Assembly (NCBI RefSeq): GCF_018263905.1
Contig: NZ_JAAFZU010000015.1
Location: 1 to 64,000, forward strand
From: Loktanella sp. SALINAS62
GTDB taxonomy: Bacteria; Pseudomonadota; Alphaproteobacteria; Rhodobacterales; Rhodobacteraceae
DNA length: 64,000 nucleotides
Direction of reading: 5' to 3'
Shown here: positions 1 through 8,133 of the stretch, in pieces
Position numbering within the stretch: position 1 is the stretch's first letter
How the letters are laid out: every line of letters starts with the position of its first letter
Position numbers and translations under genes: made by a program
Notes under the pieces: generated by a model
What the model was told of the DNA's origin: nothing
The model's database searches: none
The model's input: only the letters and a program-made list of their open reading frames with translations

Positions 1-60
1 TATCATGTTCGAAGATCGCTTCAATGCGTAACTGTATCTGAAACCCGCATGCGCCAGACC

Positions 61-222
61 AGATACACAGAGTTCATGACACTCCCCGACAACGACTTCG
101 TCGGGCGACTGTGGCGAACCATCAAATACGAACAGTGCTACCCGCACACCTATGCAAGCGTTCCGAACCCCACGCCGGTAGCGTGGCTTTTGGAACAACA
201 GCCGACCTTACTCATCGCTTGA
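61..222 (+). pseudogene. IS3-family transposase C-terminal remnant
   Basis: The frame ending at the TGA at 220-222 reads DNDFVGRLWRTIKYEQCYPH, which matches the stretch after the last catalytic Asp region in IS3-family integrase-type transposases (usually DNxFIERLWRSIKYE). The reading continues for only about 25 residues before the stop, and the usual Glu-containing RPHQSL block is missing. No full transposase frame is visible upstream within the window, so this is a decayed or truncated element end rather than an active insertion sequence. Residues before position 61 are not clearly related. No terminal inverted repeat was identified. Confidence 0.6.
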
Positions 223-370
223 CGGCAAAACGCCGGATCAGGATTACTTAATCAACCGGGGCCAGACGCGGCATCGGCGCAAACAAGGCGAAAACACTCA
301 AGAAACGCCAGAACCCTGTTCGGACAAATCGAACCACATTTCTCCGTATTCCCATCCCAAGGACAACGTC

Positions 371-1393
371 ATGACAAAGCCGCTCATACTGTCGGTACCG
401 GAACCCCGTTCGCTCGATCTGATTTTCAGCACCGCTGCACGCAGGGATCTTCATGCTCGCTACGATGTGCTTGAGATCGAGACTGATGAAATCGAGGACT
501 TGGCCGACGACACGCTAGGCCGGATACACTACATTATTGGCCAGCCAGCGCTGTCACAGGAAACGTTGACGCGGATGAAAGCATTGCGCTGCATTTTCAA
601 TGTCGAAAGCAACCTGATCAACAACATGCCTTACGATCATCTGTTTGAACGGGGCATTCACGTCGTAACCACTGGTGCGGTTTTTGCAGAACCTGTTGCC
701 GAGTTGGGTGTCGCCATGGCGTTGTGCCTCGCGCGCGATGTGGTGGCGGCAGATCAGGCCTTTAAGGATGGTACCGAAACCTGGGGCGGTGAGAGCAACA
801 ATAACGCACAACTGCTTTCACGATCGGACATCGGGATCATCGGATTTGGCGACCTGGGTCGCGCACTGACGCGCCTACTCATCGGCTTTCGTGCCAACAT
901 TTCCGTCTACGACCCCTGGCTGCCACCGTCGCTTTTGGTAGAAGCTGGCGTCAGCCCCGCGTCGCTAGACAACGTATTGCGCGAAAACGACACCATTTTT
1001 GTCGTGGCCTCTGTCACCGAGGAGAACCGCGGTTTTCTGAACGCCAGCGCCTTTGCAAAAATGCGCAAGGGATCTCGGTTCATTTTGCTAAGCCGTTCGG
1101 ACGTCGTGAACTTTGAAGACCTGACCGATGCTGTGCAGTCGGGCCATATCCTTGCAGCAAGCGACGTTTTTCCCGAAGAGCCGATGCCCACGGATCACCC
1201 GGTTCGCAACATGAAAGGATTTCTTCGCTCTGCACACCGCGCCGGGGCTCTGGATACCGCATTTAAGAATATGGGCCAAATGGTCATGGAAGATCTCGAT
1301 CTTCTTGATCGTGGTCTTCCCCCAATCCGGAGCAAAAGAGCCGAACGTGAGACCGTCGCTAGAATGCGGTCAAAGCCAGTGAATAAGAACTAA
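371..1393 (+). CDS. D-isomer-specific 2-hydroxyacid dehydrogenase
   Basis: A 340-residue NAD-dependent oxidoreductase of the D-2-hydroxyacid dehydrogenase family (phosphoglycerate dehydrogenase fold). The Rossmann signature IIGFGDLG lies near residues 156-163. The catalytic trio is present: Arg242 (LLSRSD), Glu270 (DVFPEEP) and His289 (SAHRAG). The N-terminal half is the flavodoxin-like substrate domain. The ATG at 371 is preceded by AAGGA about 10 nt upstream. It stands alone, converging on the TetR gene. The substrate cannot be told from sequence; members of this family act on phosphoglycerate, glyoxylate/hydroxypyruvate and other 2-hydroxy acids. Family assignment is firm, substrate unknown. 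Confidence 0.85.
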   Translation: MTKPLILSVPEPRSLDLIFSTAARRDLHARYDVLEIETDEIEDLADDTLGRIHYIIGQPALSQETLTRMKALRCIFNVESNLINNMPYDHLFERGIHVVTTGAVFAEPVAELGVAMALCLARDVVAADQAFKDGTETWGGESNNNAQLLSRSDIGIIGFGDLGRALTRLLIGFRANISVYDPWLPPSLLVEAGVSPASLDNVLRENDTIFVVASVTEENRGFLNASAFAKMRKGSRFILLSRSDVVNFEDLTDAVQSGHILAASDVFPEEPMPTDHPVRNMKGFLRSAHRAGALDTAFKNMGQMVMEDLDLLDRGLPPIRSKRAERETVARMRSKPVNKN

Positions 1394-1405
1394 TAAAATT
1401 AGTTC
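1387..1405. terminator. AT-rich perfect inverted repeat over the stop codon
   Basis: GAACTAAT-AAA-ATTAGTTC is a perfect 8-bp inverted repeat with a 3-nt loop that contains the TAA stop codon of the upstream dehydrogenase. It is AT-rich and lacks a long T run, so it would be at best a weak terminator or a 3' mRNA end structure. The rest of the space to the next gene (1406-1601) shows nothing else that I recognise. Confidence 0.3.
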
Positions 1406-1601
1406 CTGTTGAGAAGTGCGACTATAAATTCTGCTGACCGCGGCGATGACAAATAATCTTTGGCATCGCTTTCGCGGCTCCTCAATCCGACTTGTCCACC
1501 CGCAACCCCGCCACACGTGTTCGGGCTTGCGTGATCGCACTTGACCGACGATGCGGCCTTGTTCTGGACGGGGCGAAGCGTGCGAATACTCGCTGAAAGT
1601 C

Positions 1602-2222
1602 TCAGGCTTTGAACAAGTTCCAGCCTGTGGTTGCGGCATCTGCGATCGCCAGCAGACGGGCCCGGTCGGCACCGTCCCGCGCCAGAACAGACATTCCTTG
1701 GGTGACGGCAAGTGTCAGGTCCGCCAGCGTTGCGGGACATGTGTGGGACGCCATCAGTCCTTTCGCAATATCCAGTTCAATCCGGCGGATGACGATGTTG
1801 CGTACCTTGCGTCGTTCAGCCGCCACTGCGTCACGGACGTACGCCGCATCCGGCGATCCGGTTGCGGCAGAACTGGCCAGCAGACAGCCGGGCGGGGTCG
1901 TTTCTCCGGTATAGAGAATTGCCGCCCCGCGCAGCATCTGGGCCACAGCGTCTCGCGCGGTCGGCGCGACCGCCATGGTCTGTTCCAGTACAGTGTGATC
2001 ACCCGCATAAAGGCGCACCGCTTCCAGAAAAAGCTGCTGCTTGTTGCCAAACGCCGCATAAAGACTTGGGGCTGTCACCCCCATGGCGGCGGTCAGATCC
2101 GTTATCGATGTCGTTTCATACCCACCGCCCCAAAACGCGAGCATAGCCTTTTCCAGCACGTCTTTGCGGTCGAACGACAACGGGCGGCCTGTCTTGCGTG
2201 ATGGCGATTCAGTTTCTTTCAT
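1602..2222 (-). CDS. TetR/AcrR-family transcriptional regulator
   Basis: A TetR-type repressor, 206 residues from the ATG at 2222 (an in-frame ATG at 2249 would add nine residues). The N-terminal helix-turn-helix is clear: a Lys/Arg-rich leader (KTGRPLSFDRKDVLEKAMLA), then the recognition part around TSITDLTAAMGVTAPSLYAA with the typical FGNKQQLF turn. The C-terminal two thirds is the variable ligand-binding helical domain. It is transcribed away from the aldo-keto reductase at 2307, with under 90 bp between them, so it most likely represses that gene and itself in response to a small carbonyl or aromatic compound. That regulatory link is inference from position. Confidence 0.85.
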   Translation of the reverse strand: MKETESPSRKTGRPLSFDRKDVLEKAMLAFWGGGYETTSITDLTAAMGVTAPSLYAAFGNKQQLFLEAVRLYAGDHTVLEQTMAVAPTARDAVAQMLRGAAILYTGETTPPGCLLASSAATGSPDAAYVRDAVAAERRKVRNIVIRRIELDIAKGLMASHTCPATLADLTLAVTQGMSVLARDGADRARLLAIADAATTGWNLFKA

Positions 2223-2306
2223 AGTGACTGCTATTAAATTCATTGACACGGGCGTACAAGGGGCGGATAGCTTTTGTATCGATCATTATGAAATACTGGA
2301 AATACT

Positions 2307-3401
2307 ATGTCCCTGACCCGCTACCGCACCCTTGGCCGATCCGGCTTGGTCGTCAGCCCCCTGTGCCTTGGCACTATGACCTTTGGTCCTGGCGACTGGG
2401 GCGTCGACGAGGCGGGGTCCCGCGCAATTTTTGACGCCTACCGCGACGCGGGTGGCAATTTTGTGGACACCGCAGACATCTATGCCGGCGGCATCAGCGA
2501 AGAATTCGTCGGCAAGTTCATCAAAGACACCGGCGCGCGCGACGAAATCGTGTTGGCCACAAAGTTTGGCTTCAACGGGTCGCGGAGTCCTTTGGCTGCA
2601 ACTCAGTCCGGTGGTGGCAACCCCCACGCCGGTGGTGCGGGGTCCAAGAACATCCACCGCGCGCTCGATGCTTCGCTCAGGCGGTTGGGCACTGACTATA
2701 TTGACCTGTACTGGATGCATATCTGGGACGGCGTCACACCGGTCGAGGAAATCGTGCAGACGCTTGGCGATCTGGTGCGGTCCGGCAAGATCCGCCACTA
2801 TGCGTTTTCTGACATGCCTGCGTGGCTGGCGATGAAGGCTGCAACCATCGCCAGCGAACGACGCGTGCCGGGACCGATCGCGATGCAGGTCGAATACTCA
2901 CTTGTCGCCCGCGACGTCGAGGCCGAACATTTTCCCGCAGCGCGTGACGGCGGAATGGGCATGATGCCGTGGAGCCCGCTGGCCGGAGGTTTCTTGACGG
3001 GGAAATACAATCGCGAAGACACATCTGGCACGGGTCGATTAAGCGGCGCCAACCCCTTTGGCGACAGCAAGTTCAGCGATCGCAACTGGAAGATACTGAA
3101 CGTTTTGAAAGCCGTGGCCGCGGAACAGGACCGCGAACCTGCGCAAATCGCACTGGCATGGGTCATGGCGCAACGGGGGGTGGTATCAACGCTTGTCGGG
3201 GCACGCAGCGTGTCACAGCTCAACGCCAACATTGCAGCGACCGACGTTGACCTCACAGGCGATCAGATGAACCGCCTTGATCAAATCAGTGCCGTTGCAG
3301 GTGGGTTTTCGGCCAGTCTGACCACCCCTGCCATTCGACGGATGATCTATGGTGGCCATGATGTGATGGGTTGGGATGACGAAAGCCCGTCACAAAACTG
3401 A
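2307..3401 (+). CDS. Aldo/keto reductase
   Basis: A 364-residue NADPH-dependent aldo/keto reductase with the (beta/alpha)8 fold. The catalytic tetrad can be read: Asp54 (NFVDTADIY), Tyr59, Lys86 (LATKFGF) and His138 (YWMHIW). The N-terminus TLGRSGLVVSPLCLGTMTFG is typical of the aryl-alcohol dehydrogenase/YakC-type subgroup that acts on aldehydes and ketones. The C-terminal cofactor segment (VGARSVSQLNANIAA) is present. The gene is divergent from a TetR regulator and is probably under its control. It is followed by a hairpin terminator. The exact substrate is not predictable. Confidence 0.88.
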   Translation: MSLTRYRTLGRSGLVVSPLCLGTMTFGPGDWGVDEAGSRAIFDAYRDAGGNFVDTADIYAGGISEEFVGKFIKDTGARDEIVLATKFGFNGSRSPLAATQSGGGNPHAGGAGSKNIHRALDASLRRLGTDYIDLYWMHIWDGVTPVEEIVQTLGDLVRSGKIRHYAFSDMPAWLAMKAATIASERRVPGPIAMQVEYSLVARDVEAEHFPAARDGGMGMMPWSPLAGGFLTGKYNREDTSGTGRLSGANPFGDSKFSDRNWKILNVLKAVAAEQDREPAQIALAWVMAQRGVVSTLVGARSVSQLNANIAATDVDLTGDQMNRLDQISAVAGGFSASLTTPAIRRMIYGGHDVMGWDDESPSQN

Positions 3402-3423
3402 TCGATCTTTTACCTGACCAAAT

Positions 3424-3462
3424 AGCTGACCTTCATCACCCTGAGGTGAAGATCAGCTTTGT
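3424..3462 (+). terminator. Rho-independent-type terminator after aldo/keto reductase
   Basis: The outer stem AGCTGA (3424-3429) pairs with TCAGCT (3453-3458). An inner stem CTTCA/TGAAG follows after one mismatch. A short T stretch TTTG comes directly after. It lies 23 nt past the aldo/keto reductase stop codon. The remaining bases up to the nasT start at 3693 show no other feature I can support. Confidence 0.5.
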
Positions 3463-3692
3463 CCGCGTGGCAGACCAGATTAACCTGTTTGGTCTGTCAG
3501 CAACCTTGGGGAACGATCGCGACCCGCGACAGCATGAAATTCCGACATCGGAGGGCTTGCACACCAAAGTCGAGCAATTCTTGCACGACGACATGTCATT
3601 GTGCGTAATCTTGCAGCACAAGCGATGTTACCGCTGCGGGTTTACAGACGTTTGACGTTGCCAATGATCGCAGGCCCTGTTCACGCTACGCC

Positions 3693-4277
3693 ATGCAGCG
3701 CCGTCTGAAAATCACCATTGTCGAAAGCGATCCGGCGCGGGCCGCCTTGATCGAGGAAAGCCTGTTGCGCGCGGGTCCATACGATCTGAACATCGTCTCT
3801 GACATGACACGGCTGACCGCGGCCATTAAATCCATCAATCCCGATATCGTTTTAATCGACCTGGACAATCCATCGCGCGATGCATTGGAAGAACTGACAC
3901 TGGCGACGGCGCCACTGGATCGGCCCGTTGCACTGTTCGTAGATCAGAGCGATGCGAACCTGACCCGGATCGCAATCGAGGCCGGCGTGTCCGCTTATGT
4001 GGTCGACGGGCTGCGCGCCGACCGGCTGAAGCCGATCATCGATGCTGCGGTCGCACGGTTCGATATGTTTCGACAGATGCGCACGGAATTGGCCGCGACC
4101 AAGCGTGCGCTTGAGGAACGTAAGGTCATTGACCGCGCCAAGGGCATCCTGATGAAGGCAAAGGGCATTGACGAAGAAGCGGCCTATGCCCTGTTGCGCA
4201 GGGCCGCGATGGATCAGGGCCGCAAAGTCATTGACGTGGCCGAAGCGCTGGTCAGCACGGCCGGGCTTTTGTCATGA
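3693..4277 (+). CDS. nasT: NasT: ANTAR-domain nitrate-responsive antiterminator
   Basis: A 194-residue response-regulator-like RNA-binding protein. The N-terminal part (about 1-120) is a receiver-like domain beginning KITIVESDPARAALIEE, with Asp56/Asp58 in VLIDLDNP. Residues about 125-190 form a coiled linker and the ANTAR three-helix domain (RAKGILMKAKGIDEEAAYAL). Known NasT/NasR proteins bind tandem hexaloop hairpins in the leader of nitrate assimilation mRNA and stop the terminator from forming. Such a leader is present at 5482-5588, just before nrtA. It overlaps nasS by 4 nt (ATGA), so the two are translationally coupled; NasS sequesters NasT when nitrate is absent. Confidence 0.9.
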   Translation: MQRRLKITIVESDPARAALIEESLLRAGPYDLNIVSDMTRLTAAIKSINPDIVLIDLDNPSRDALEELTLATAPLDRPVALFVDQSDANLTRIAIEAGVSAYVVDGLRADRLKPIIDAAVARFDMFRQMRTELAATKRALEERKVIDRAKGILMKAKGIDEEAAYALLRRAAMDQGRKVIDVAEALVSTAGLLS

Positions 4278-5374
4278 CGACAGTCATCCCCGTTGGCTTC
4301 GTGCCGTTGATCGATGCCGCCCCACTGATCGTTGCGGTCGAAATGGGGTTTGACCGCGCCGAAGGTTTGACCCTTGATCTGCGCCGGGCAAACGCATGGT
4401 CAGCGTTGCGCGACATGGTGTCGTTTGGGCAGGTCACTGCTGCGCAGATGCTATCGCCGATGCCGGTTGCCACAGCGCTGGGCTTGGGCGGTGCAGGTGC
4501 ACCCCTCGCCGCTGTTGCCGTCCTTTCCACGAATGGAGAGGTCGTCTGCGTTAGCATGGCGATGCAGCAGCGTCTTCATGCGCAAGGTTACGACTTTGAC
4601 TTTGACGACGCCCATGCGGCGGGACGCGCGCTGATCGCCGCTGCCGATGGGCCACTGCGTATCGCGGTGCCGTTCCCATTCTCGATGCACGCAGAATTGC
4701 TTTATCACTGGATGACAGCGCTGGGGCTGCCCGCACCCGCGAACCTGGATATCCGGACGGTGCCGCCATCACTTATGGCTGCGGCGCTTGCGTCGGGTGA
4801 AATCGACGCCTGCTGCGTGGGCGAACCCTGGGGGTCGATGGCAGTCGAACAGGGGGTCGGGGCGCTGCTGCTGCCGGGTTCCGCCATCTGGGCAGGCGCC
4901 CCCGAAAAGGTGCTGGGCGTGCGGGCCGATCTTGCAGAACGCGATCTGGAACCGGTGCAGGCCCTGATCCGTGCCTTGTGGCGTGCCGGCCAATGGCTTG
5001 GGGATCCGCAAAGCCGGACCACAGCCTGTGCGATGTTGTCTGGCCGTGGCTATCTGGATGTGCCGTCAGAGGTGATTGACCGTGCATTGTCCGGGCATTT
5101 GACGATCACATCGCGCGGGGACACGCGCGTCGTGCCACAGTTTGTCGATTTCGGGCGCTATACGCCACAAGCGGAACATGCCGCGTGGATCGCAGGACGG
5201 CTTGCCGCGCGTCTTGGATTGAATCGCGATACGGCGCAGCGCGCCGCCATTGCCACCTATCGCACCGATCTGCATCGCCGCGCGGTTCAGACGATTCCCG
5301 GATATGTGCCACAACCAATCCCGCACGATCGTTCGTTCGATGGTCAGGAATTCAGCACCGCACCGCTCGACTGA
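4274..5374 (+). CDS. nasS: NasS: cytoplasmic nitrate/nitrite sensor (NrtA-like)
   Basis: A 366-residue protein of the NrtA/CmpA solute-binding fold without a signal peptide (it starts TTVIPVGFVPLIDAAPLIVA), so it is cytoplasmic. Conserved NrtA-family pieces include DACCVGEPWGSMAVEQGVG and the C-terminal RGDTRVVPQFVDFGRY. In Paracoccus, Azotobacter and Pseudomonas, NasS holds NasT inactive and releases it on binding nitrate or nitrite. The start codon lies inside the nasT stop (ATGA), which supports a functional pair. The comparison with nrtA downstream is direct: both share the CVGEPW block, but only NrtA is exported. Confidence 0.88.
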   Translation: MTTVIPVGFVPLIDAAPLIVAVEMGFDRAEGLTLDLRRANAWSALRDMVSFGQVTAAQMLSPMPVATALGLGGAGAPLAAVAVLSTNGEVVCVSMAMQQRLHAQGYDFDFDDAHAAGRALIAAADGPLRIAVPFPFSMHAELLYHWMTALGLPAPANLDIRTVPPSLMAAALASGEIDACCVGEPWGSMAVEQGVGALLLPGSAIWAGAPEKVLGVRADLAERDLEPVQALIRALWRAGQWLGDPQSRTTACAMLSGRGYLDVPSEVIDRALSGHLTITSRGDTRVVPQFVDFGRYTPQAEHAAWIAGRLAARLGLNRDTAQRAAIATYRTDLHRRAVQTIPGYVPQPIPHDRSFDGQEFSTAPLD

Positions 5375-5481
5375 CCGAAAATGATGCGCCGGCATGCTGC
5401 GACGCAGAAAAATCAGTCAGCTTTGTCCGTAAACTTGTCCTTACCGTTGATTAACTAGCCCGCCTCATGTGTGCTGATGAA

Positions 5482-5503
5482 AGGCAGACAATGGCGTCCG
5501 CCT
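5482..5503 (+). promoter_or_regulatory. ANTAR RNA hairpin P1 in nrtA leader
   Basis: AGGC-a-GAC [AATGGC] GTC-c-GCCT: a 7-bp stem with one A/C mismatch closing a six-base loop. The loop has A at position 1 (5490) and G at position 4 (5493), the two bases conserved in ANTAR-target hairpins. It lies 107 nt after the nasS stop and 27 nt before the second hairpin. Binding by NasT is inferred from the known NasT/NasR/EutV mechanism. Confidence 0.75.
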
Positions 5504-5530
5504 GATCCCATTCCCAAAGTCCGGGTAACC

Positions 5531-5546
5531 CGAGCACAGCCGCTCG
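5531..5546 (+). promoter_or_regulatory. ANTAR RNA hairpin P2 in nrtA leader
   Basis: CGAGC [ACAGCC] GCTCG: a perfect 5-bp stem with a six-base loop, A at position 1 (5536) and G at position 4 (5539), again the ANTAR signature. Its loop and 3' arm (5538-5546) are also the first half of the 5' arm of the terminator that follows, so P2 and the terminator cannot form together. That is the geometry needed for antitermination by NasT. Confidence 0.78.
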
Positions 5547-5588
5547 ACCCTTCGTGCAAAAGCATGAGGTTGGTCAGCGGCTATTTTT
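5538..5588 (+). terminator. Leader terminator controlling nrtABCD-nirBD-nasA
   Basis: The 5' arm AGCCGCTcGACC (5538-5549) pairs with GGTC-AGCGGCT (5572-5582). An inner stem CTTCGTGC/GCATGAGG closes on an AAA(A) loop, giving one long hairpin followed by ATTTTTCGTTT. This is a strong intrinsic terminator 44 nt upstream of the nrtA start codon. Transcription of the whole nitrate operon should stop here unless NasT stabilises P1/P2. Confidence 0.8.
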
Positions 5589-5593
5589 CGTTT

Positions 5594-5614
5594 GTCCGGG
5601 TCTTTGTCCCGGAC
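5594..5614 (+). promoter_or_regulatory. Hairpin just upstream of the nrtA ribosome binding site
   Basis: GTCCGGG-TCTTTGT-CCCGGAC is a perfect 7-bp stem ending 17 nt before the nrtA ATG. The ribosome binding site AGAGGGA follows directly and stays outside the stem. There is no T run after it, so it is not a second terminator. It may protect the 5' end of the processed mRNA or help expose the ribosome binding site. Its function is not known. Confidence 0.4.
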
Positions 5615-5631
5615 CCAAGAGGGACGACACC

Positions 5632-6984
5632 ATGAACCATTTCACCGCCTGCCTTTTGTCGACAACGCTTCTGGCCAGTCCGGCCTTTGCCCAGATGCTG
5701 GAGCTTGAAAAAGACGAGTTGACGTTTGGCTTTATCAAGCTGACTGACATGGCCCCGCTCGCCGTGGCCTATGAAAACGGATATTTTCTGGACGAAGGCC
5801 TGTTCGTGACATTGGAGGCGCAAGCGAACTGGAAAGTTCTGCTGGACGGCGTCATCGACGGTCAACTGGACGGCGCGCATATGCTGGCAGGTCAACCGCT
5901 GGCCGCGACCATCGGTTACGGCACACAGGCACATATCATTACGCCCTTTTCCATGGACCTGAACGGCAACGGCATCACCGTGTCGAACAGCGTCTGGGAA
6001 CAGATGAAACCGAACATCCCCACAGACGCCGATGGCAAGCCCCAGCATCCGATCAGCGCCAGCGCATTGGCCCCGGTGGTCGCCTCTTACAAGGAGCAGG
6101 GCAAGTCGTTCAACATGGGCATGGTGTTTCCGGTATCCACCCACAATTACGAATTGCGCTATTGGCTGGCTGCGGGCGGGCTGAACCCGGGAACCTACAC
6201 CCCCAACGACACATCGGGCACCATCGGGGCGGACGTCATGCTGTCGGTCACGCCGCCACCGCAGATGCCCGCCACACTGGAGGCTGGCACCATCGACGGC
6301 TACTGCGTTGGAGAGCCATGGAACCAACAGGCCGTCGCCAAGGGGATCGGCGTGCCGGTCATCACCGACTACGAGCTGTGGAAAAACAACCCTGAAAAGG
6401 TGTTTGGCATCACCGAAGAATTTGCCGCAGAAAACCCCAACACCACGCTGGCACTGACAAAGGCATTGATCCGCGCCGCGATATGGCTGGACGAGAATGA
6501 CAATGCCAACCGCGAAGCGGCGGTCGAGATCCTAAGCCGTCCCGAATACGTCGGCGCGGATGCGGATGTGATCGCCGCCTCGATGACGGGCACGTTCGAA
6601 TACGAACCCGGTGACGTGCGCGATGTGCCAGATTTCAACGTGTTCTTTCGCTACAACGCGACCTATCCGTTTTATTCCGACGCCGTCTGGTATCTGACGC
6701 AGATGCGGCGCTGGGGACAGATCGCGGAACCAAAGGATGACGCGTGGTTCGATGAAACGGCGAAATCCGTCTATCGGCCCGACATCTACCTCGACGCTGC
6801 CCGGCTGCTGGTGGACGAAGGTCTGGCCGCAGAGGCTGATTTCCCCTGGGACAGCGACGGATACAAGGCGCCGACGCCCGCCGCCGATATCATCGACGGC
6901 ATCCCCTACGACGGCACACAGCCCAACGCCTACATCGACAGCCTGCCGATTGGCCTGAAATCCGCCGACGTGGCTGGCGGCTGA
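5632..6984 (+). CDS. nrtA: NrtA: periplasmic nitrate-binding protein
   Basis: A 450-residue substrate-binding protein of the NrtA/CmpA family for high-affinity nitrate (possibly nitrite) uptake. The chosen ATG at 5632 gives a clean Sec signal peptide ([20 protein letters not shown]) and follows AGAGGGA; the longer frame from 5554 would lie inside the leader terminator. Family blocks include [19 protein letters not shown], the [20 protein letters not shown] segment and a long C-terminal region about [10 protein letters not shown]. It is separated from nrtB by a GC-rich hairpin, which may keep nrtA mRNA more abundant than the permease mRNA. It is the first gene of the antiterminated operon. Confidence 0.92.
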   Translation: MNHFTACLLSTTLLASPAFAQMLELEKDELTFGFIKLTDMAPLAVAYENGYFLDEGLFVTLEAQANWKVLLDGVIDGQLDGAHMLAGQPLAATIGYGTQAHIITPFSMDLNGNGITVSNSVWEQMKPNIPTDADGKPQHPISASALAPVVASYKEQGKSFNMGMVFPVSTHNYELRYWLAAGGLNPGTYTPNDTSGTIGADVMLSVTPPPQMPATLEAGTIDGYCVGEPWNQQAVAKGIGVPVITDYELWKNNPEKVFGITEEFAAENPNTTLALTKALIRAAIWLDENDNANREAAVEILSRPEYVGADADVIAASMTGTFEYEPGDVRDVPDFNVFFRYNATYPFYSDAVWYLTQMRRWGQIAEPKDDAWFDETAKSVYRPDIYLDAARLLVDEGLAAEADFPWDSDGYKAPTPAADIIDGIPYDGTQPNAYIDSLPIGLKSADVAGG

Positions 6985-6990
6985 CCTGAC

Positions 6991-7017
6991 GGTGCCGCCC
7001 CGCCTGCGGGCGGCACC
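6991..7017 (+). promoter_or_regulatory. Intercistronic GC hairpin between nrtA and nrtB
   Basis: GGTGCCGCCC-CGCCTGC-GGGCGGCACC is a perfect 10-bp stem located 7 nt after the nrtA stop. It is followed by CCCCCC and not by a T run. Structures of this kind after solute-binding-protein genes usually block 3' exonucleases and raise binding protein over permease. That role is inferred here. Confidence 0.6.
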
Positions 7018-7050
7018 CCCCCCTTCCGATCTGAATGCAAGGACAACGCC

Positions 7051-8133
7051 ATGACCGTCGTCGATCCCGACCATATCGAAGCCCAACACCGCGAAGCGCG
7101 CCGCGCCGTCTGGTTTACCCGCATCAACAAGGCAGACGCTTGGTTCACCGTCCTTGGTCTGGCGTGGGTCACACCACTGCTGAAGGCCGCCGCCGGCGAC
7201 AACCCGCGTGCGCAGTTCAAAGACGTCTGGCGTCTTTTGGGCGTGCCGGTTCTGTCCATCGCAGTATTTCTGATGCTTTGGGCAACACTGGCCCCGCGGG
7301 TCGTCACCTCGCTGGGCGCGATCCCCGGCCCCGCAGCCGTCTGGCAAGAGGCGCGCGGCCTGCATGAAGACGCGGCCGTCAAATGGGAAAAGCAGGCAGT
7401 GTTCGAAGACCGTCTGGATCAACGCAATCAAAGACTGATCGAAGCGGGACGTGCGGACGAGGTCAAGGACATCGCATTTACCGGTGCGCCGACTTACTAT
7501 GGGCAGATATGGACCTCGATCAAGACGGTGTTCTTCGGCTTTCTGATCGCATCCGTCATCGCCATTCCGCTGGGAATCATGGCGGGCCTGTCACCCACCG
7601 CCAACGCCGCGCTGAACCCGCTGATCCAGATCTTCAAACCCGTGTCGCCGCTGGCATGGCTGCCCATCGTCACGATGGTCGTCAGTGCGGTTTATGCGAC
7701 GAATGACGGTTTCCTTTCCAAATCCTTCCTCGTGTCCGCGATCACCGTGACGCTCTGCTCGCTTTGGCCGACGTTGATCAATACAGCACTTGGCGTCGCA
7801 TCCATCGACCGCGATCTGATCTCTGTCAGTCGCGTGCTGAAAATGGGCCCATACGCCAAGATCACCAAGCTGGTGTTGCCCTCGGCGCTGCCGCTGATCT
7901 TTACCGGGTTGCGCCTGTCGCTTGGTGTGGGCTGGATGGTGCTGATTGCGGCGGAAATGCTGGCGCAGAACCCCGGTCTGGGAAAATTCGTCTGGGATGA
8001 ATTCCAAAACGGATCGTCGCAGTCGCTGGCCCGGATCATCGTCGCTGTCCTTACCATCGGGATCATCGGGTTCCTGCTGGACCGTGTCATGTTCGCCTTG
8101 CAGTCGTTTTTCACCTTTTCGGCGCAGCGGTGA
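7051..8133 (+). CDS. nrtB: NrtB: nitrate ABC transporter permease
   Basis: A 360-residue inner-membrane permease. After a soluble N-terminal stretch there is one membrane segment around residues 65-90 (VPVLSIAVFLMLWATLAP), then a long periplasmic part, then about five more hydrophobic segments from residue 155 on. The EAA loop that contacts the ATPase is visible as VSRVLKMGPYAKITKLVLPS, with the typical Gly. The length is somewhat above the usual 270-300 residues for NrtB because of the extended N-terminus. An AAGGA site precedes the ATG. The stop codon overlaps the start of the ATPase gene. Confidence 0.9.
   Translation: MTVVDPDHIEAQHREARRAVWFTRINKADAWFTVLGLAWVTPLLKAAAGDNPRAQFKDVWRLLGVPVLSIAVFLMLWATLAPRVVTSLGAIPGPAAVWQEARGLHEDAAVKWEKQAVFEDRLDQRNQRLIEAGRADEVKDIAFTGAPTYYGQIWTSIKTVFFGFLIASVIAIPLGIMAGLSPTANAALNPLIQIFKPVSPLAWLPIVTMVVSAVYATNDGFLSKSFLVSAITVTLCSLWPTLINTALGVASIDRDLISVSRVLKMGPYAKITKLVLPSALPLIFTGLRLSLGVGWMVLIAAEMLAQNPGLGKFVWDEFQNGSSQSLARIIVAVLTIGIIGFLLDRVMFALQSFFTFSAQR

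Noticed and set aside
1551-2201. A 216-codon plus-strand frame opposite the TetR gene
   Set aside because: Cys/Arg-rich shadow of a clear TetR-family regulator on the other strand.
5388-5408. A sigma-54-type -24/-12 promoter upstream of nrtA (GGCAT...GACGC)
   Set aside because: The spacing between the GG and GC elements is off by one base and flanking bases do not fit, so it is not supported.
5554-5631. Extended N-terminus of NrtA from ATG 5554
   Set aside because: These codons lie within the leader terminator hairpin and would bury the signal peptide that starts at 5632.
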